This document shows positions 47,686-56,477 of a stretch of DNA of 64,000 nucleotides, in pieces (within the stretch, counting starts at the first letter, position 1; each line of letters opens with the position of its first letter). The notes beneath the pieces are model-generated. The model ran no database searches. It worked only from the letters and a program-made list of their open reading frames with translations, and was not told where the DNA came from. The position numbers and the translations under genes were made by a program. The DNA lies in contig NZ_KI650979.1 in NCBI RefSeq assembly GCF_000506985.1, forward strand, positions 310,001 to 374,000. The letters are read 5' to 3'. This stretch comes from Advenella kashmirensis W13003 (GTDB taxonomy: Bacteria; Pseudomonadota; Gammaproteobacteria; Burkholderiales; Burkholderiaceae_B).

Positions 47686-48342
47686 ATGAGAATCCCGAAA
47701 ATTCAGCGAGAACAAGTGGTCCAGGCCGCGCTCGCACTGCTGGACCAGGACGGCCTGGAAGGATTGACTATGCGTAAACTCGCCCAGTCTTTGAAGGTGC
47801 AGGCGCCTTCGCTGTACTGGCACTTCGATAGTAAGCAGGCGCTGATTGACGGCATGGCAGATGCCCTGGTGGAGACTGTGGCAAGAAATCTTTCTAAAAC
47901 TGCGTCATGGGAGGATCGTGTCCTGCAGGTAGCCGGAGAACTTCGTCGGGCACTGTTGCGTCATCGCGATGGCGCCCGGGTGTTTGCGGGCACGTATGTG
48001 GTGACCGATAACGTTTTGCGAACCAGCGAGGCCATGATCTCCGCTTTCGTTCAGGCCGGCGCGAGCGCAGAGCTTGCCGCAGTTTACAGTTTTAGTACTA
48101 CCTATTACGTTCTTGGTTTCGTCATGGAAGAACAGGCGCTGGGGCCCGGCAGTACGCTGGATTTGGCTGATCGCAAGCGCCAGTTCCTGGCATCCACGCA
48201 TGAGAAATATCCGCATAGTCTGGCTGCGAGCGAAGCAATATTCTCTGATAACTTCGATCACCGCTTTGTGATCGGGCTGGAGCTGCTGATTGCCGGCTCG
48301 TATCAGCGAATTCGCGCCGACAGCGCCCAATCTCACCAGTAA
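47686..48342 (+). CDS. TetR-family repressor of the EmrAB-like pump
   Basis: 218 residues. The N-terminal helix-turn-helix is LEGLTMRKLAQSLKVQAPSL followed by YWHFDSKQALID, and the C-terminal part fits the tetracycline-repressor-type ligand domain. Divergent to emrAB with two operators between, so it should repress both the pump and itself until a drug binds. Confidence 0.92.
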   Translation: MRIPKIQREQVVQAALALLDQDGLEGLTMRKLAQSLKVQAPSLYWHFDSKQALIDGMADALVETVARNLSKTASWEDRVLQVAGELRRALLRHRDGARVFAGTYVVTDNVLRTSEAMISAFVQAGASAELAAVYSFSTTYYVLGFVMEEQALGPGSTLDLADRKRQFLASTHEKYPHSLAASEAIFSDNFDHRFVIGLELLIAGSYQRIRADSAQSHQ

Positions 48343-48357
48343 ACTGGAGTCAGCGTA

Positions 48358-48732
48358 ATGCATATTGACACTCGTCAATTCCCCTTGGTCTGGATGTCTG
48401 CAAGTGGCGCGTCCAACTGGGAATCAGAGTTCAACAAGCTGCTGCTTCAAGGCGAACGATTCGTCCTTTTGACCCGGGAAATACCGGCGCGGGACAAAGA
48501 GAGTGATAATGCAAGCAGAAAGCAATTGGCACTTTGGTTAAAAGTCAACCGCGACCAGCTCAAGCATGTCTGCGCGGGAAGCATCGTAGTCGTGGGCAGC
48601 CAGGCTATTGCGCTGCCGTTGCAAGCGGTTTTGGGGCCACTAAGTAAAGCGTTTGGTTACCCGATACGGGCAGTAGCTGAAAGGCATCTTGATGCTGAAA
48701 TCAGCAGTTTGCTAAAAAGGCGACTGGACTGA
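48358..48732 (+). CDS. Hypothetical protein downstream of tetR
   Basis: 124 residues, soluble, not recognised. The pattern (FPLVWMSASGASNWESEFNK ... GSIVVVGSQAIALPLQAVLG) suggests a small alpha/beta fold. It follows the TetR gene by 15 bp and is likely cotranscribed, so it may take part in the same resistance response; that is inference from position only. Confidence 0.65.
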   Translation: MHIDTRQFPLVWMSASGASNWESEFNKLLLQGERFVLLTREIPARDKESDNASRKQLALWLKVNRDQLKHVCAGSIVVVGSQAIALPLQAVLGPLSKAFGYPIRAVAERHLDAEISSLLKRRLD

Positions 48733-48918
48733 CATGGATTTTGTTTAGTTTGCAAAACCGACCGCCCCAATGGCGCAAAATCTGCCCAAACCTTGGTGAT
48801 GGTAAAGCAAATGTAGTTTGCGTTGCGATCTGCATAACTTTATGCCGGCAAGTCCACACCCGACCATCGCTGGCACATAGGCATAACACGTAATCAACGT
48901 TCCCACCCTTTTACGATC

Positions 48919-49785
48919 TCAATTGTCCGTCGACACAGTAATAGACTCCCAAGTTCCTATCTCCTCTTCCAATTCCGACAGCTTATTCCGCACAAGCGTC
49001 ATTGCATCGCTGCCAAGCAACAGATGAGCGGGCGGACAATCCGATGCGATCACTGAAAGCACCGCTCTCGCTGCCTTGATTGGGGCTCCCAATTGCTTGC
49101 CGCTCTTCTCCTCGCGCGCTTTACGAATAGGATCGAAAAGCGCATCGTAGTCTGAAATCGAGCGCGGTGTCCTCGTCATTGAACGTCCTGCCCAGTCGGT
49201 ACGAAACGAACCTGGTGCTACAGCAGTGACCGCGATACCCAAATGTTTAACTTCCTTGCCCAGCGTCTCGGATATACCTTCCAGTGCAAATTTGCTTCCA
49301 CAATAATACGCAATTCCAGGCATCGTCATGTAGCCGCCCATCGAGGTGATATTGAGAATATGACCACAACGACGTCTGCGCATGAAGGGAAGCACCGCTT
49401 TCATCATGGCAACTGCACCAAACACATTCACCTCAAACTGTCTGCGCATCTCAGCTATAGGCGATTCCTCCATGACGCCTTCGTGCCCGTAGCCGGCATT
49501 GTTGACCAACACATCGATCGGTCCGACGGTTGCTTCTATTTCTGCCACAACGCTGTCGATGTTTTCCAAGTCAGTTACATCCAACACGACGCCGACAGCA
49601 GAACCAGCCGACAAAGACTCGAAATCACACTTTGCCTGCATGCTTCTCACCGTCCCGACAACCATATAACCCTTTGCCAGCGCTTCTTGCGCAAGTGCAC
49701 GGCCAAAGCCGCTGCTGACACCTGTGATAAGTAAAATTTTGTTGATCGCCACGCAATTCTCCTGGACTTGGATTGAAAAGTGCAT
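48919..49785 (-). CDS. Short-chain dehydrogenase/reductase
   Basis: 288 residues, classical SDR. Cofactor motif TGVSSGFGRALAQEA, NNAG in VLVNNAGYGHEG, Ser in NITSMGGYM and the catalytic Tyr-x-x-x-Lys in YYCGSKFALEGIS. It is divergent from an AraC regulator, a frequent pairing in which the regulator induces the SDR. Substrate unknown. The first ATG (49785) is kept; M at about 49740 region is absent, and the valine-rich start is typical. Confidence 0.9.
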   Translation of the reverse strand: MHFSIQVQENCVAINKILLITGVSSGFGRALAQEALAKGYMVVGTVRSMQAKCDFESLSAGSAVGVVLDVTDLENIDSVVAEIEATVGPIDVLVNNAGYGHEGVMEESPIAEMRRQFEVNVFGAVAMMKAVLPFMRRRRCGHILNITSMGGYMTMPGIAYYCGSKFALEGISETLGKEVKHLGIAVTAVAPGSFRTDWAGRSMTRTPRSISDYDALFDPIRKAREEKSGKQLGAPIKAARAVLSVIASDCPPAHLLLGSDAMTLVRNKLSELEEEIGTWESITVSTDN

Positions 49786-49844
49786 ACTAGTCTCATTACC
49801 CAGGTTAAATAAGTCAATTTTCTATATATTTCTTGCATAAAACT

Positions 49845-50816
49845 ATGAATGGCGCATCTGCGCTCACTCGCCCCGCAGGGCTGTCCTCTCGCAGCCAGGA
49901 GCGCATCATTGCGTTACTACATATACTGGCACCCGACGAGGGATACAACCCGACTCCATTGCCAAGTGTTCGTATCCTGCGTTCTGACCGCGCACTGTCA
50001 CGCACACCGGTGCTGTACGATCCGGGGATCGTGATTGTATGTCAGGGTCGCAAGCGAGGCTATTTCGGCGATCAACTCTATATATATGACGAAGATCACT
50101 ATTTGGCGGTGTCTGTGCCCGTTCCCTTCAGCATGGAAACGGATGCGACTGCCCAGCGGCCATTGTTGGCCTTATACCTGCATCTTGACTTCATCGTCGC
50201 CGCTGAACTTGCAGCACAAATCGATGGTAAAGGCTTGGCAACTGAAACGCATGCCCCTCAAAGCATGATGTCAAGTCCATTGGATGAAGCGATGCAAAGT
50301 TCGATATTGCGCTTTCTCGAGGCAATGCATCAGCCGCTTGACGCTGCAGTGCTTGGCCCAAGCCTTTTGCGGGAGCTTTACTTCCGGGTACTGACGGGAG
50401 AACAGGGAGCGTCCATGCGAGAAGCGTTGGCCATGAGGGGGCAGTTCGGGAAGATTGGTCGTTCGTTGCGCCTGATTCATGGCGGTTATTCACAGCCTCT
50501 CGATGTGACCGAGCTCGCCCAGAAGGCAGGTATGAGTGTCCCTAGTTTTCACAGCCATTTCAAGGCAATCACAAAAATGTCACCAATGCAGTATGTCAAA
50601 TCCACGCGTCTACATCAGGCCCGCCTGTTAATGATACGGGAGGACCTGACAGCGGAGGCGGCGGGTCACGCGGTTGGTTACACGAGTTCGTCCCAATTCA
50701 GCAGGGAATTCAAACGTCTCTTTGGCTTGACGCCGGCAGCGGAAACAAAACGTATGCGGAAGAACTTCGCCACCCCTCCCGCATTTGTGGACGCAGCGTA
50801 TGTATCATCGCACTGA
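49845..50816 (+). CDS. AraC-family regulator
   Basis: About 323 residues with an N-terminal AraC_N (cupin-like) domain (VLYDPGIVIVCQGRKRGYFG) and a C-terminal double helix-turn-helix: LDVTELAQKAGMSVPSFHSH and EAAGHAVGYTSSSQFSREFK. Probably controls the divergent SDR gene. TTG 49833 is an alternative start. Confidence 0.9.
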   Translation: MNGASALTRPAGLSSRSQERIIALLHILAPDEGYNPTPLPSVRILRSDRALSRTPVLYDPGIVIVCQGRKRGYFGDQLYIYDEDHYLAVSVPVPFSMETDATAQRPLLALYLHLDFIVAAELAAQIDGKGLATETHAPQSMMSSPLDEAMQSSILRFLEAMHQPLDAAVLGPSLLRELYFRVLTGEQGASMREALAMRGQFGKIGRSLRLIHGGYSQPLDVTELAQKAGMSVPSFHSHFKAITKMSPMQYVKSTRLHQARLLMIREDLTAEAAGHAVGYTSSSQFSREFKRLFGLTPAAETKRMRKNFATPPAFVDAAYVSSH

Positions 50817-50861
50817 CTATAACGCTCACTAATCGCTTAATCTAAACAGGCCGGGTATTGC

Positions 50862-51491
50862 TCATCTATTCGTATAATTTCGCCTATATACCTCTTCCCC
50901 CATAGCCTGCACCTGCTGCGCGATCTGCGCCCTGAAGGGCGCCAATAAACGGTCGAAACTTTGCTCAGGTTCAAGCAGCGACAGGCTACGCGCAATCGCT
51001 TCAATGGTGGACACTGCAGCATGCTGACTCGTCTTGCGTATCCGGTATTCCGACGGCATGCCAGGGGGCAGGCTCAGCCGAGGCAGTGTGTCCAGCACCG
51101 GGTTCGCGCCTACTATTTTGCGTGCCTGGCGCCAGGTGCCGTCCGGCACGATGAGCAGCGACGAAGCAGGCTCACCACAAGAGGAAGTAGAAACGGCAGC
51201 AACCTGCGCGCTGCTTGCTTCCCGCTCGGGAAAGAGCAGCAACACACGACCCGCTGAGGCAACGATGTCATCCAATTGCGGAAAATGCTCACCCACCAGC
51301 AACCGTGCATTAAGCAGCCCCATCACCGCCAGGCGGGCGGTATTCAGGGGATGGTTCGCTTCATCCGGGTGTTGCAGCACCAGTACCTGCGTGCGGCTGG
51401 GAATGCGACTTATATACGCACACAGGCAATGCGATGCAGGCCGCTGGCAATGCTCGCAACGAGGACGGGGCAGTTTTTTCAACTCAGACAT
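50862..51491 (-). CDS. DTW-domain tRNA-uridine aminocarboxypropyltransferase
   Basis: 209 residues. The zinc-binding N-terminus CEHCQRPASHCLC, QVLVLQHPDEANHPLNTARL and the DTW-family motif VPDGTWRQARKI are present. Family members (TapT/YfiP) form acp3U in tRNA from SAM. ATG 51491 (MSELKKLPRPRCEHC) is preferred over an upstream start at 51551 that would cover a gene fragment. A core-type gene surrounded by accessory DNA. Confidence 0.88.
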   Translation of the reverse strand: MSELKKLPRPRCEHCQRPASHCLCAYISRIPSRTQVLVLQHPDEANHPLNTARLAVMGLLNARLLVGEHFPQLDDIVASAGRVLLLFPEREASSAQVAAVSTSSCGEPASSLLIVPDGTWRQARKIVGANPVLDTLPRLSLPPGMPSEYRIRKTSQHAAVSTIEAIARSLSLLEPEQSFDRLLAPFRAQIAQQVQAMGEEVYRRNYTNR

Positions 51492-51506
51492 GTGCCCATT
51501 ATACAA

Positions 51507-51603
51507 AGCCTGACGCCTGCGCAAGTCGCACTCGCCTGGGTATTGGCGCATGGTGGTATTGTGGTACCCATTCCATGTACGCGCAGCAAAGCGCGACTAT
51601 GGG
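51507..51603 (+). pseudogene. Aldo/keto reductase C-terminal fragment
   Basis: Plus-strand frame SLTPAQVALAWVLAHGGIVV then PIPCTRSKARLWE, the cofactor-binding end of an aldo/keto reductase, nearly the same as residues 300-340 of the enzyme at 36190. Nothing else of the gene remains. Confidence 0.75.
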
Positions 51604-51782
51604 AAGTCGACAGACGCTTGGGTAACTGCGGGACAGAGCAACCCCTATCATTCCATATCTCTATATGACGATGAAAATGGCAATACCAAGATCATTTTCA
51701 TCGGCACGCAATAGCGATGACTTTTTCCAGTCACAATGGCTGAACGTTACTCAAACCCAGGCTAAATGGCGTCCCGGATCTG

Positions 51783-51828
51783 CCCCTACCCGCAAGACGA
51801 GCCGGTTTGATTCAGCCCGCGGGCATCA
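51783..51828 (+). repeat. Degenerate tRNA-Leu-like 3' end
   Basis: Aligned to the tRNA-Leu 3' end by eye, about 35 of 45 positions agree, including CCCGCAAG, GCCGGTT, GATTC and CGGGCA. The T-stem no longer pairs, so it is not a tRNA. It may be a third, decayed att-like site of the composite island, or come from another tRNA-Leu. Confidence 0.45.
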
Positions 51829-51862
51829 CTCTAAAAACGCTAATCAATACAAGTTTTTAGAG
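51829..51862 (-). terminator. Inverted repeat across the alpha/beta hydrolase stop codon
   Basis: CTCTAAAAAC (51829-51838) and GTTTTTAGAG (51853-51862), a perfect 10-bp inverted repeat with a 14-base loop; the TAA stop lies in the upstream arm. The T-rich arm could serve as a weak terminator. Confidence 0.4.
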
Positions 51863-52903
51863 CGGTTCCAGGTCTGCCGCGTATGAAGCCCGGTGCGCGT
51901 TCTGCGCCGTTTCCGGCTCATAACTACGGTCATAGAAATCCCGGACAGCTTGAAACACAAGCAAGCGATTCTTCTCCAGCAACACCAGATGAGTAGCCTC
52001 ACCAATTTCCACCCACTGACGATAGGGCGCGTTGCTAAGCTCAGAAAACAGCGCCTGCGCTAGCTCAACCGGCACGTCTACGTCCCACTCGCCGTGAACC
52101 AGCAGCACCGGCACCTGGATATTGCCGGGCTCGTAATACTTGCGCCCGACGCGCCAGTAGTCGCGAATGTCCTGGATAGGACCGTTGCTTGCGCGCAGTT
52201 GGTCCGGTGTGCGCTCGCTACTCCAAGGATCCTCGGCCAGCGTGAAATCAGCCCATTGCTCGAACCAGCCTTCCGGCACCAGGGTTGCACGGCCATGTTC
52301 CGGCGCGGTGCTAAGCCACCGGTCCTTGCTTTGCCGTACCGGAACCAGGCGCCAGGCGTCGAGTTTGCCGCCGGTATCAATCGGAATCGGCTTGTCGCTC
52401 AGCCACTGCGGCGCAAGCAGGGCCAGCTTATGCACCTTGTCATTATTGCGGCTGGTATAGGCGCCTGCGACGGTGCCGCCCCAGGACATGCCGAACACGG
52501 ATACTTTCTGCAGACCGCGCCGTTGCAGCACATAGTCGACCACGGTGCCAAGGTCGGCCACGCCGGTGTCGGTCTTGACGACTGGCTGGCTCTGCTCGGC
52601 CGGCCGCTCCATTTCCGGCGGCCGGGCCGAATGGCCGTAACCGCGTACATCCAGCGCGTAGACTTCATAGCCCGCGGCGGCGAGGTAATCGATAAACGAC
52701 ATGCCGTTGAACGGTACATCGTACAAGCTACCGGACGAGAAGGTGGCGCCATGCACCATCACAATGGTGCGTTCCGGCGTAAAGGTCTTCAGCCCAGCGG
52801 GACGCTTATTGCGCACATACAGCTCGATGCCAGGAGTGCCGGTAGCGACGCGCAGTTCCTCGAAGATCACTTCGGTTCCGTTGATAAAAATGTTCTGACT
52901 CAT
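51857..52903 (-). CDS. Alpha/beta hydrolase
   Basis: 348 residues. Oxyanion-hole segment TIVMVHGATFSSGSLYDV, nucleophile elbow VFGMSWGGTVAGAY (Ser), and late VPVLLVHGEWDVDVPVELA (Asp) and GEATHLVLLE (His) give the full triad. AGGAAC precedes ATG 52903. It is 20 bp downstream of a metallo-beta-lactamase-fold gene and the two form an operon with a divergent LysR regulator; together they probably open a lactone or ester. Substrate unknown. Confidence 0.88.
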   Translation of the reverse strand: MSQNIFINGTEVIFEELRVATGTPGIELYVRNKRPAGLKTFTPERTIVMVHGATFSSGSLYDVPFNGMSFIDYLAAAGYEVYALDVRGYGHSARPPEMERPAEQSQPVVKTDTGVADLGTVVDYVLQRRGLQKVSVFGMSWGGTVAGAYTSRNNDKVHKLALLAPQWLSDKPIPIDTGGKLDAWRLVPVRQSKDRWLSTAPEHGRATLVPEGWFEQWADFTLAEDPWSSERTPDQLRASNGPIQDIRDYWRVGRKYYEPGNIQVPVLLVHGEWDVDVPVELAQALFSELSNAPYRQWVEIGEATHLVLLEKNRLLVFQAVRDFYDRSYEPETAQNAHRASYAADLEPL

Positions 52904-52923
52904 TCTAAGTAGTTCCTGATTCA

Positions 52924-53817
52924 TTACTCGTAGCGCCAGGCAAAACGATCGCCCTGACGTGTCACATAGCCGGCTGAGGTTTCCGCGAAGTGCGGGGTAA
53001 ACAGCAGCAAATTGTGTTCGGCGCCCTGCTCCAGCACCCAGCGACGCGACGCGAGTGCTGCTTCCTGCCACTCGCAAAATACCGAGTTCCAGTCCGGACG
53101 CACCACTTGCAGTGGATGGTGCATGACATCACCGGTGAAAAGCGCTACCTCGCCCTTAGAGCGCAGCTCAATCGACATATGGCCGATGCTGTGGCCCTTG
53201 GTCGGACGGAAGGTAAAGTTCTCCAGGTAGTCACCGCCCTCGTTGCTGATACGCTCGGCCTGGCCGGCGGCAATGATCGGCGCCACGCTGTCCTCGAACA
53301 CGCCCAGGCTGGGCACGTTCACTTCGTTATGGCTGTCGGGGCTGCCGTAGTAGTCCTCTTCCGCCCTGGAGAACACGTGGCGGGCGTTGGGAAAGGTCGG
53401 CACCCAGCGGCCGTCGATCCGTTGCGTGTTCCAGCCGACGTGGTCGACGTGCAGGTGGGTGTGCAGCACGTAATCAACGTCTTCCGGTAACACGCCTGCG
53501 GCGGCAAGGCGTTGCAAGAAGGGCGTGTTCAGTTGATGAAAAATCGGGTTGCGTGGCCGCTCCTTGTCGTTGCCCGAACCGGTATCGATCAGGATCGTAT
53601 GCTCGGGCGTGCGCACCAGCCAGGCATGGATACTTTGGATCAGATTGCCGGTGCCGGCGTCCATATTACTGGGCGTTAGCCAGTGCAGATTGGGTTCGAG
53701 TTCGGCTGCCTCCCAGCTCGGGTAGAGGAAGGCCGGTGTGGCCACATTCAGGCGCATTTCTTCGATTTTTGTGATGGTAATGTCACCGATTGTGTAGGTT
53801 CTATTCGGATGAATCAT
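52924..53817 (-). CDS. Metallo-beta-lactamase-fold hydrolase, lactonase-like
   Basis: 297 residues. The metal motif is LHTHLHVDHVGWN (H-x-H-x-D-H), with ILIDTGSGND before it, GHSIGHMSIEL (His) and LFTGDVMHHPLQV (Asp) after, and a final LLLFTPHFAE. It resembles AHL-lactonase/MBL hydrolases of about 290-300 residues. ATG 53817 is preferred to GTG 53844. Operon partner of the alpha/beta hydrolase. Confidence 0.88.
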   Translation of the reverse strand: MIHPNRTYTIGDITITKIEEMRLNVATPAFLYPSWEAAELEPNLHWLTPSNMDAGTGNLIQSIHAWLVRTPEHTILIDTGSGNDKERPRNPIFHQLNTPFLQRLAAAGVLPEDVDYVLHTHLHVDHVGWNTQRIDGRWVPTFPNARHVFSRAEEDYYGSPDSHNEVNVPSLGVFEDSVAPIIAAGQAERISNEGGDYLENFTFRPTKGHSIGHMSIELRSKGEVALFTGDVMHHPLQVVRPDWNSVFCEWQEAALASRRWVLEQGAEHNLLLFTPHFAETSAGYVTRQGDRFAWRYE

Positions 53818-53892
53818 GTTGTAAATCCCGCTGGTTGAAATCACATTTGTAGTTTAAACTTGCGGTATCAATTAAACAAATCGATTCAAATA

Positions 53893-54831
53893 ATGTCTTC
53901 CATTGATCATTTCAATTTATGGTCCTTCGACCTGAATTTGCTGGTGGCCTTCGACGCGCTCATGCGCGAGCACAGCGTCACCCGCGCGGCGACCCGTTTG
54001 AAAATCAAGCAGTCGGCGATGAGCCATAACCTCAGTACGCTGCGCCTGCTGCTGGATGACGAGCTCTTCATCCGGGTCGGCCAGGTGATGAAACCGACGC
54101 CGCGCGCGATCGCCCTGGCGTTGCCGATCGGCCGGCTCCTCGAGCAGGCACAGCATGCGATCACCACCCGCGAGACCTTCCGCCCGGAGCAAGAGACGCG
54201 CACATTCTCAATCGGTTTTTCAAGCGAGTTGGAAGTTCTGCTGATGCCGAATCTGACCGCGCAGGTTCAAAGCGACGCGCCGGGCATCAAACTGTTGGCA
54301 CGACCGGCACAGCCGGACGAGGTGCACCGGATGCTGGATGATGGCGTGATCGATCTGGCGATCGGCTGTTTTGGCGACGGCGCCGAGCGGCACCGCCGCA
54401 AATTGCTCTTTGAACAGTCACTAACGTGCTGCTTTAATCCCAGGCTGCTTGATCTGGCGGTGCCCATCAACCAGAGCGCCTACCTGGCGCAGCGGCATGC
54501 TTTGGTTTCTCAAAACGCGAGCATCCGCGGCTGTCTGGAGTATGCGATGCGCACCGCCAATGTGGAAGTGGATGTGGTGATGGCAGCGCCGGAATTTCTG
54601 ACTGTGCTCAGTACCGTGATGTCCACGCCAGTCATTGCCACCGTGCCGTCGCGGATCGCCAACTGCTACGGGCCATTGATGGGGCTGGTGAACAGCCCGG
54701 TGCCGTTCGACTTTGAGGTCACGCCCATTTCGATGGTGTGGGCGGCGCATTCCGATCGGGACCCGGCGTCCGAATGGCTGCGTCAACAGGTCGAACCTAT
54801 CCTGGCGCAGATCGAGGGGGTTACGACGTAG
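53893..54831 (+). CDS. LysR-family regulator of the hydrolase operon
   Basis: 312 residues: SVTRAATRLKIKQSAMSHNL is the helix-turn-helix, in the NodD/PcpR-type subgroup that begins SFDLNLLVAFDALM. Divergent from the hydrolase pair with a 75-bp gap, so probably its regulator. Confidence 0.92.
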   Translation: MSSIDHFNLWSFDLNLLVAFDALMREHSVTRAATRLKIKQSAMSHNLSTLRLLLDDELFIRVGQVMKPTPRAIALALPIGRLLEQAQHAITTRETFRPEQETRTFSIGFSSELEVLLMPNLTAQVQSDAPGIKLLARPAQPDEVHRMLDDGVIDLAIGCFGDGAERHRRKLLFEQSLTCCFNPRLLDLAVPINQSAYLAQRHALVSQNASIRGCLEYAMRTANVEVDVVMAAPEFLTVLSTVMSTPVIATVPSRIANCYGPLMGLVNSPVPFDFEVTPISMVWAAHSDRDPASEWLRQQVEPILAQIEGVTT

Positions 54832-54880
54832 GTCATGACCTGGATCTATGGGTACCTACTCCAATGCCTATCAGCATAGG

Positions 54881-54943
54881 CATGCAGCCGGATCAGTTAC
54901 GCGCGCTTTGGCAACATGTCGGGCTGTGGATTTGCCGGTGGGT
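54881..54943 (+). repeat. Dispersed repeat shared with 44471-44616
   Basis: CATGCAGCCGGATCAGTTAC (54881-54900) matches 44471-44490 with one change, and the next 45 bases (54899-54943) match 44572-44616 with about four changes. At the first locus the two blocks are 80 bases apart; here they are joined. Both sites lie beside an aldehyde dehydrogenase or its fragment. Confidence 0.7.
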
Positions 54944-54949
54944 TTACGA

Positions 54950-56401
54950 TCAGGATCGTATGCCCGCCTGCCCATGATAATGAACAATGGTTTTCGTCGT
55001 GCTCATTTCCTCCAGCGCGATAAACCCCTTTTCACGTCCATGTCCGCTTTTCTTGACGCCACCAAAAGGCAATTCCACCCCTCCCCCGGCGCCAAAACTA
55101 TTGATATAAACCTGTCCTGCCTGCATGGCGCGCGCCACGCGCTGTTGACAACCCCCATTTTCTGACCAGACGGCAGCCATCAGTCCATATTCCGTGGCGT
55201 TGGCCGTCGCAATGGCCTCCTCCTCGGTATCAAAGGGCACAACCACCAGGACCGGCCCAAAAATCTCGTGCATCAGAAGCTCGCTATCGTGATTCCGGGC
55301 GCCAAATATTGTGGGTGTCACAAAAAATCCCCCTTCGGGCACATCATCGGCAATCTGCCCCTGCGCTACCACCTCCAGGCCTTCTTCTGTTCCCTTCTGG
55401 ATATAACGGTTTATGCGCTCCCACTGGGATTTGTTAATTACCGGGCCGCAGGTCAGGTCCATATCCGGCGTGCCGGCGCGGGTTTGCGAGAAAGCCTCGG
55501 CCAACGCCTTCAGGAACGTGTCGTGCACGCCTTTTTGCAGCAGCAAACGGCTGCCTGCCGTGCACGTCTGGCCGGTATTGTGGACAATGCCTTTCACGAT
55601 GGCCGGGATGGCCAGCTCGACATTGACGTCATCAAACACAACATGCGCGGATTTGCCTCCTAGTTCCAGAACACATTTGACCGCGTTCACAGCGGCCGAT
55701 TGCTGAATCAGCGTGCCCACTTCGTTGGAACCCGTAAATGAAATGAAGTTGATGTCCGGATGGCTGGACAGCGCAGCGCCGGCCTCCTCGCCCAAACCCG
55801 TTACGATATTCACGGCGCCTGCAGGAAACCCCACTTCCATGGCAAGCTCGGCAACCCTTAATATCGACAGGCAGGCGTCTTCCGCGGGCTTGACCACGAC
55901 CGCATTGCCCATCGCCAGGGCGGGCGCGACGCTTCTGCCGAACATCTGGGCGGGGTAGTTCCAGGGAATAATATGCGCCGTCACGCCCAGCGGCTCGCGC
56001 ACGAGTTCTACCGAATAGTCGTTCAGAAAAGGGATTGTTTGGCCGTGGACCTTATCGGCACCGCCCCCGTAGAACTCGAAATAACGGGCCAGCACGCCGA
56101 TATCGCCGCGGGCGGTGGAAATCGGCTTGCCGGTATCGCGCGATTCAAGCCGGGACAATTCTTCCTGGTGTTCCAGCACTTTCTGGCCCAAGCGGTTCAG
56201 CAAGCGGCCTCGCTCGAAAGCCGCCAATTTTCCCCAATCACCATTCAGCGCGGCGCGGGCGGCCGTTACGGCATGATCCACATCCTGCTGCCCTCCGCGA
56301 GGGATGGTGGTGAATACCTTGCCGTCGCTCGGGTCAATTACATCAATGGTCAGCTTGTTAACGGCGTCGGTTTTCGTTCCGTTGATAAGCATTTGCGTCA
56401 T
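54950..56401 (-). CDS. Aldehyde dehydrogenase
   Basis: 483 residues, NAD(P)-dependent. TAHIIPWNYPAQMFGRSVAP, the catalytic Glu in CVLELGGKSAHVVF and Cys in GQTCTAGSRLLLQK are intact, and EIFGPVLVVVPFDTEEEAI ends the fold. Last gene of the TauD-Bug-ALDH operon (70-bp gap), so it probably oxidises the aldehyde released by the dioxygenase. AAAGGA lies 7 bp before ATG 56401; ATG 56407 is too close to it. Confidence 0.93.
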   Translation of the reverse strand: MTQMLINGTKTDAVNKLTIDVIDPSDGKVFTTIPRGGQQDVDHAVTAARAALNGDWGKLAAFERGRLLNRLGQKVLEHQEELSRLESRDTGKPISTARGDIGVLARYFEFYGGGADKVHGQTIPFLNDYSVELVREPLGVTAHIIPWNYPAQMFGRSVAPALAMGNAVVVKPAEDACLSILRVAELAMEVGFPAGAVNIVTGLGEEAGAALSSHPDINFISFTGSNEVGTLIQQSAAVNAVKCVLELGGKSAHVVFDDVNVELAIPAIVKGIVHNTGQTCTAGSRLLLQKGVHDTFLKALAEAFSQTRAGTPDMDLTCGPVINKSQWERINRYIQKGTEEGLEVVAQGQIADDVPEGGFFVTPTIFGARNHDSELLMHEIFGPVLVVVPFDTEEEAIATANATEYGLMAAVWSENGGCQQRVARAMQAGQVYINSFGAGGGVELPFGGVKKSGHGREKGFIALEEMSTTKTIVHYHGQAGIRS

Positions 56402-56477
56402 AAACATTTCCTTTTGCCACTGTCGTTAATACTGCGTTTACCGGATCGTCCGGTTCACTGTCGAGGTGTACCGGCGA

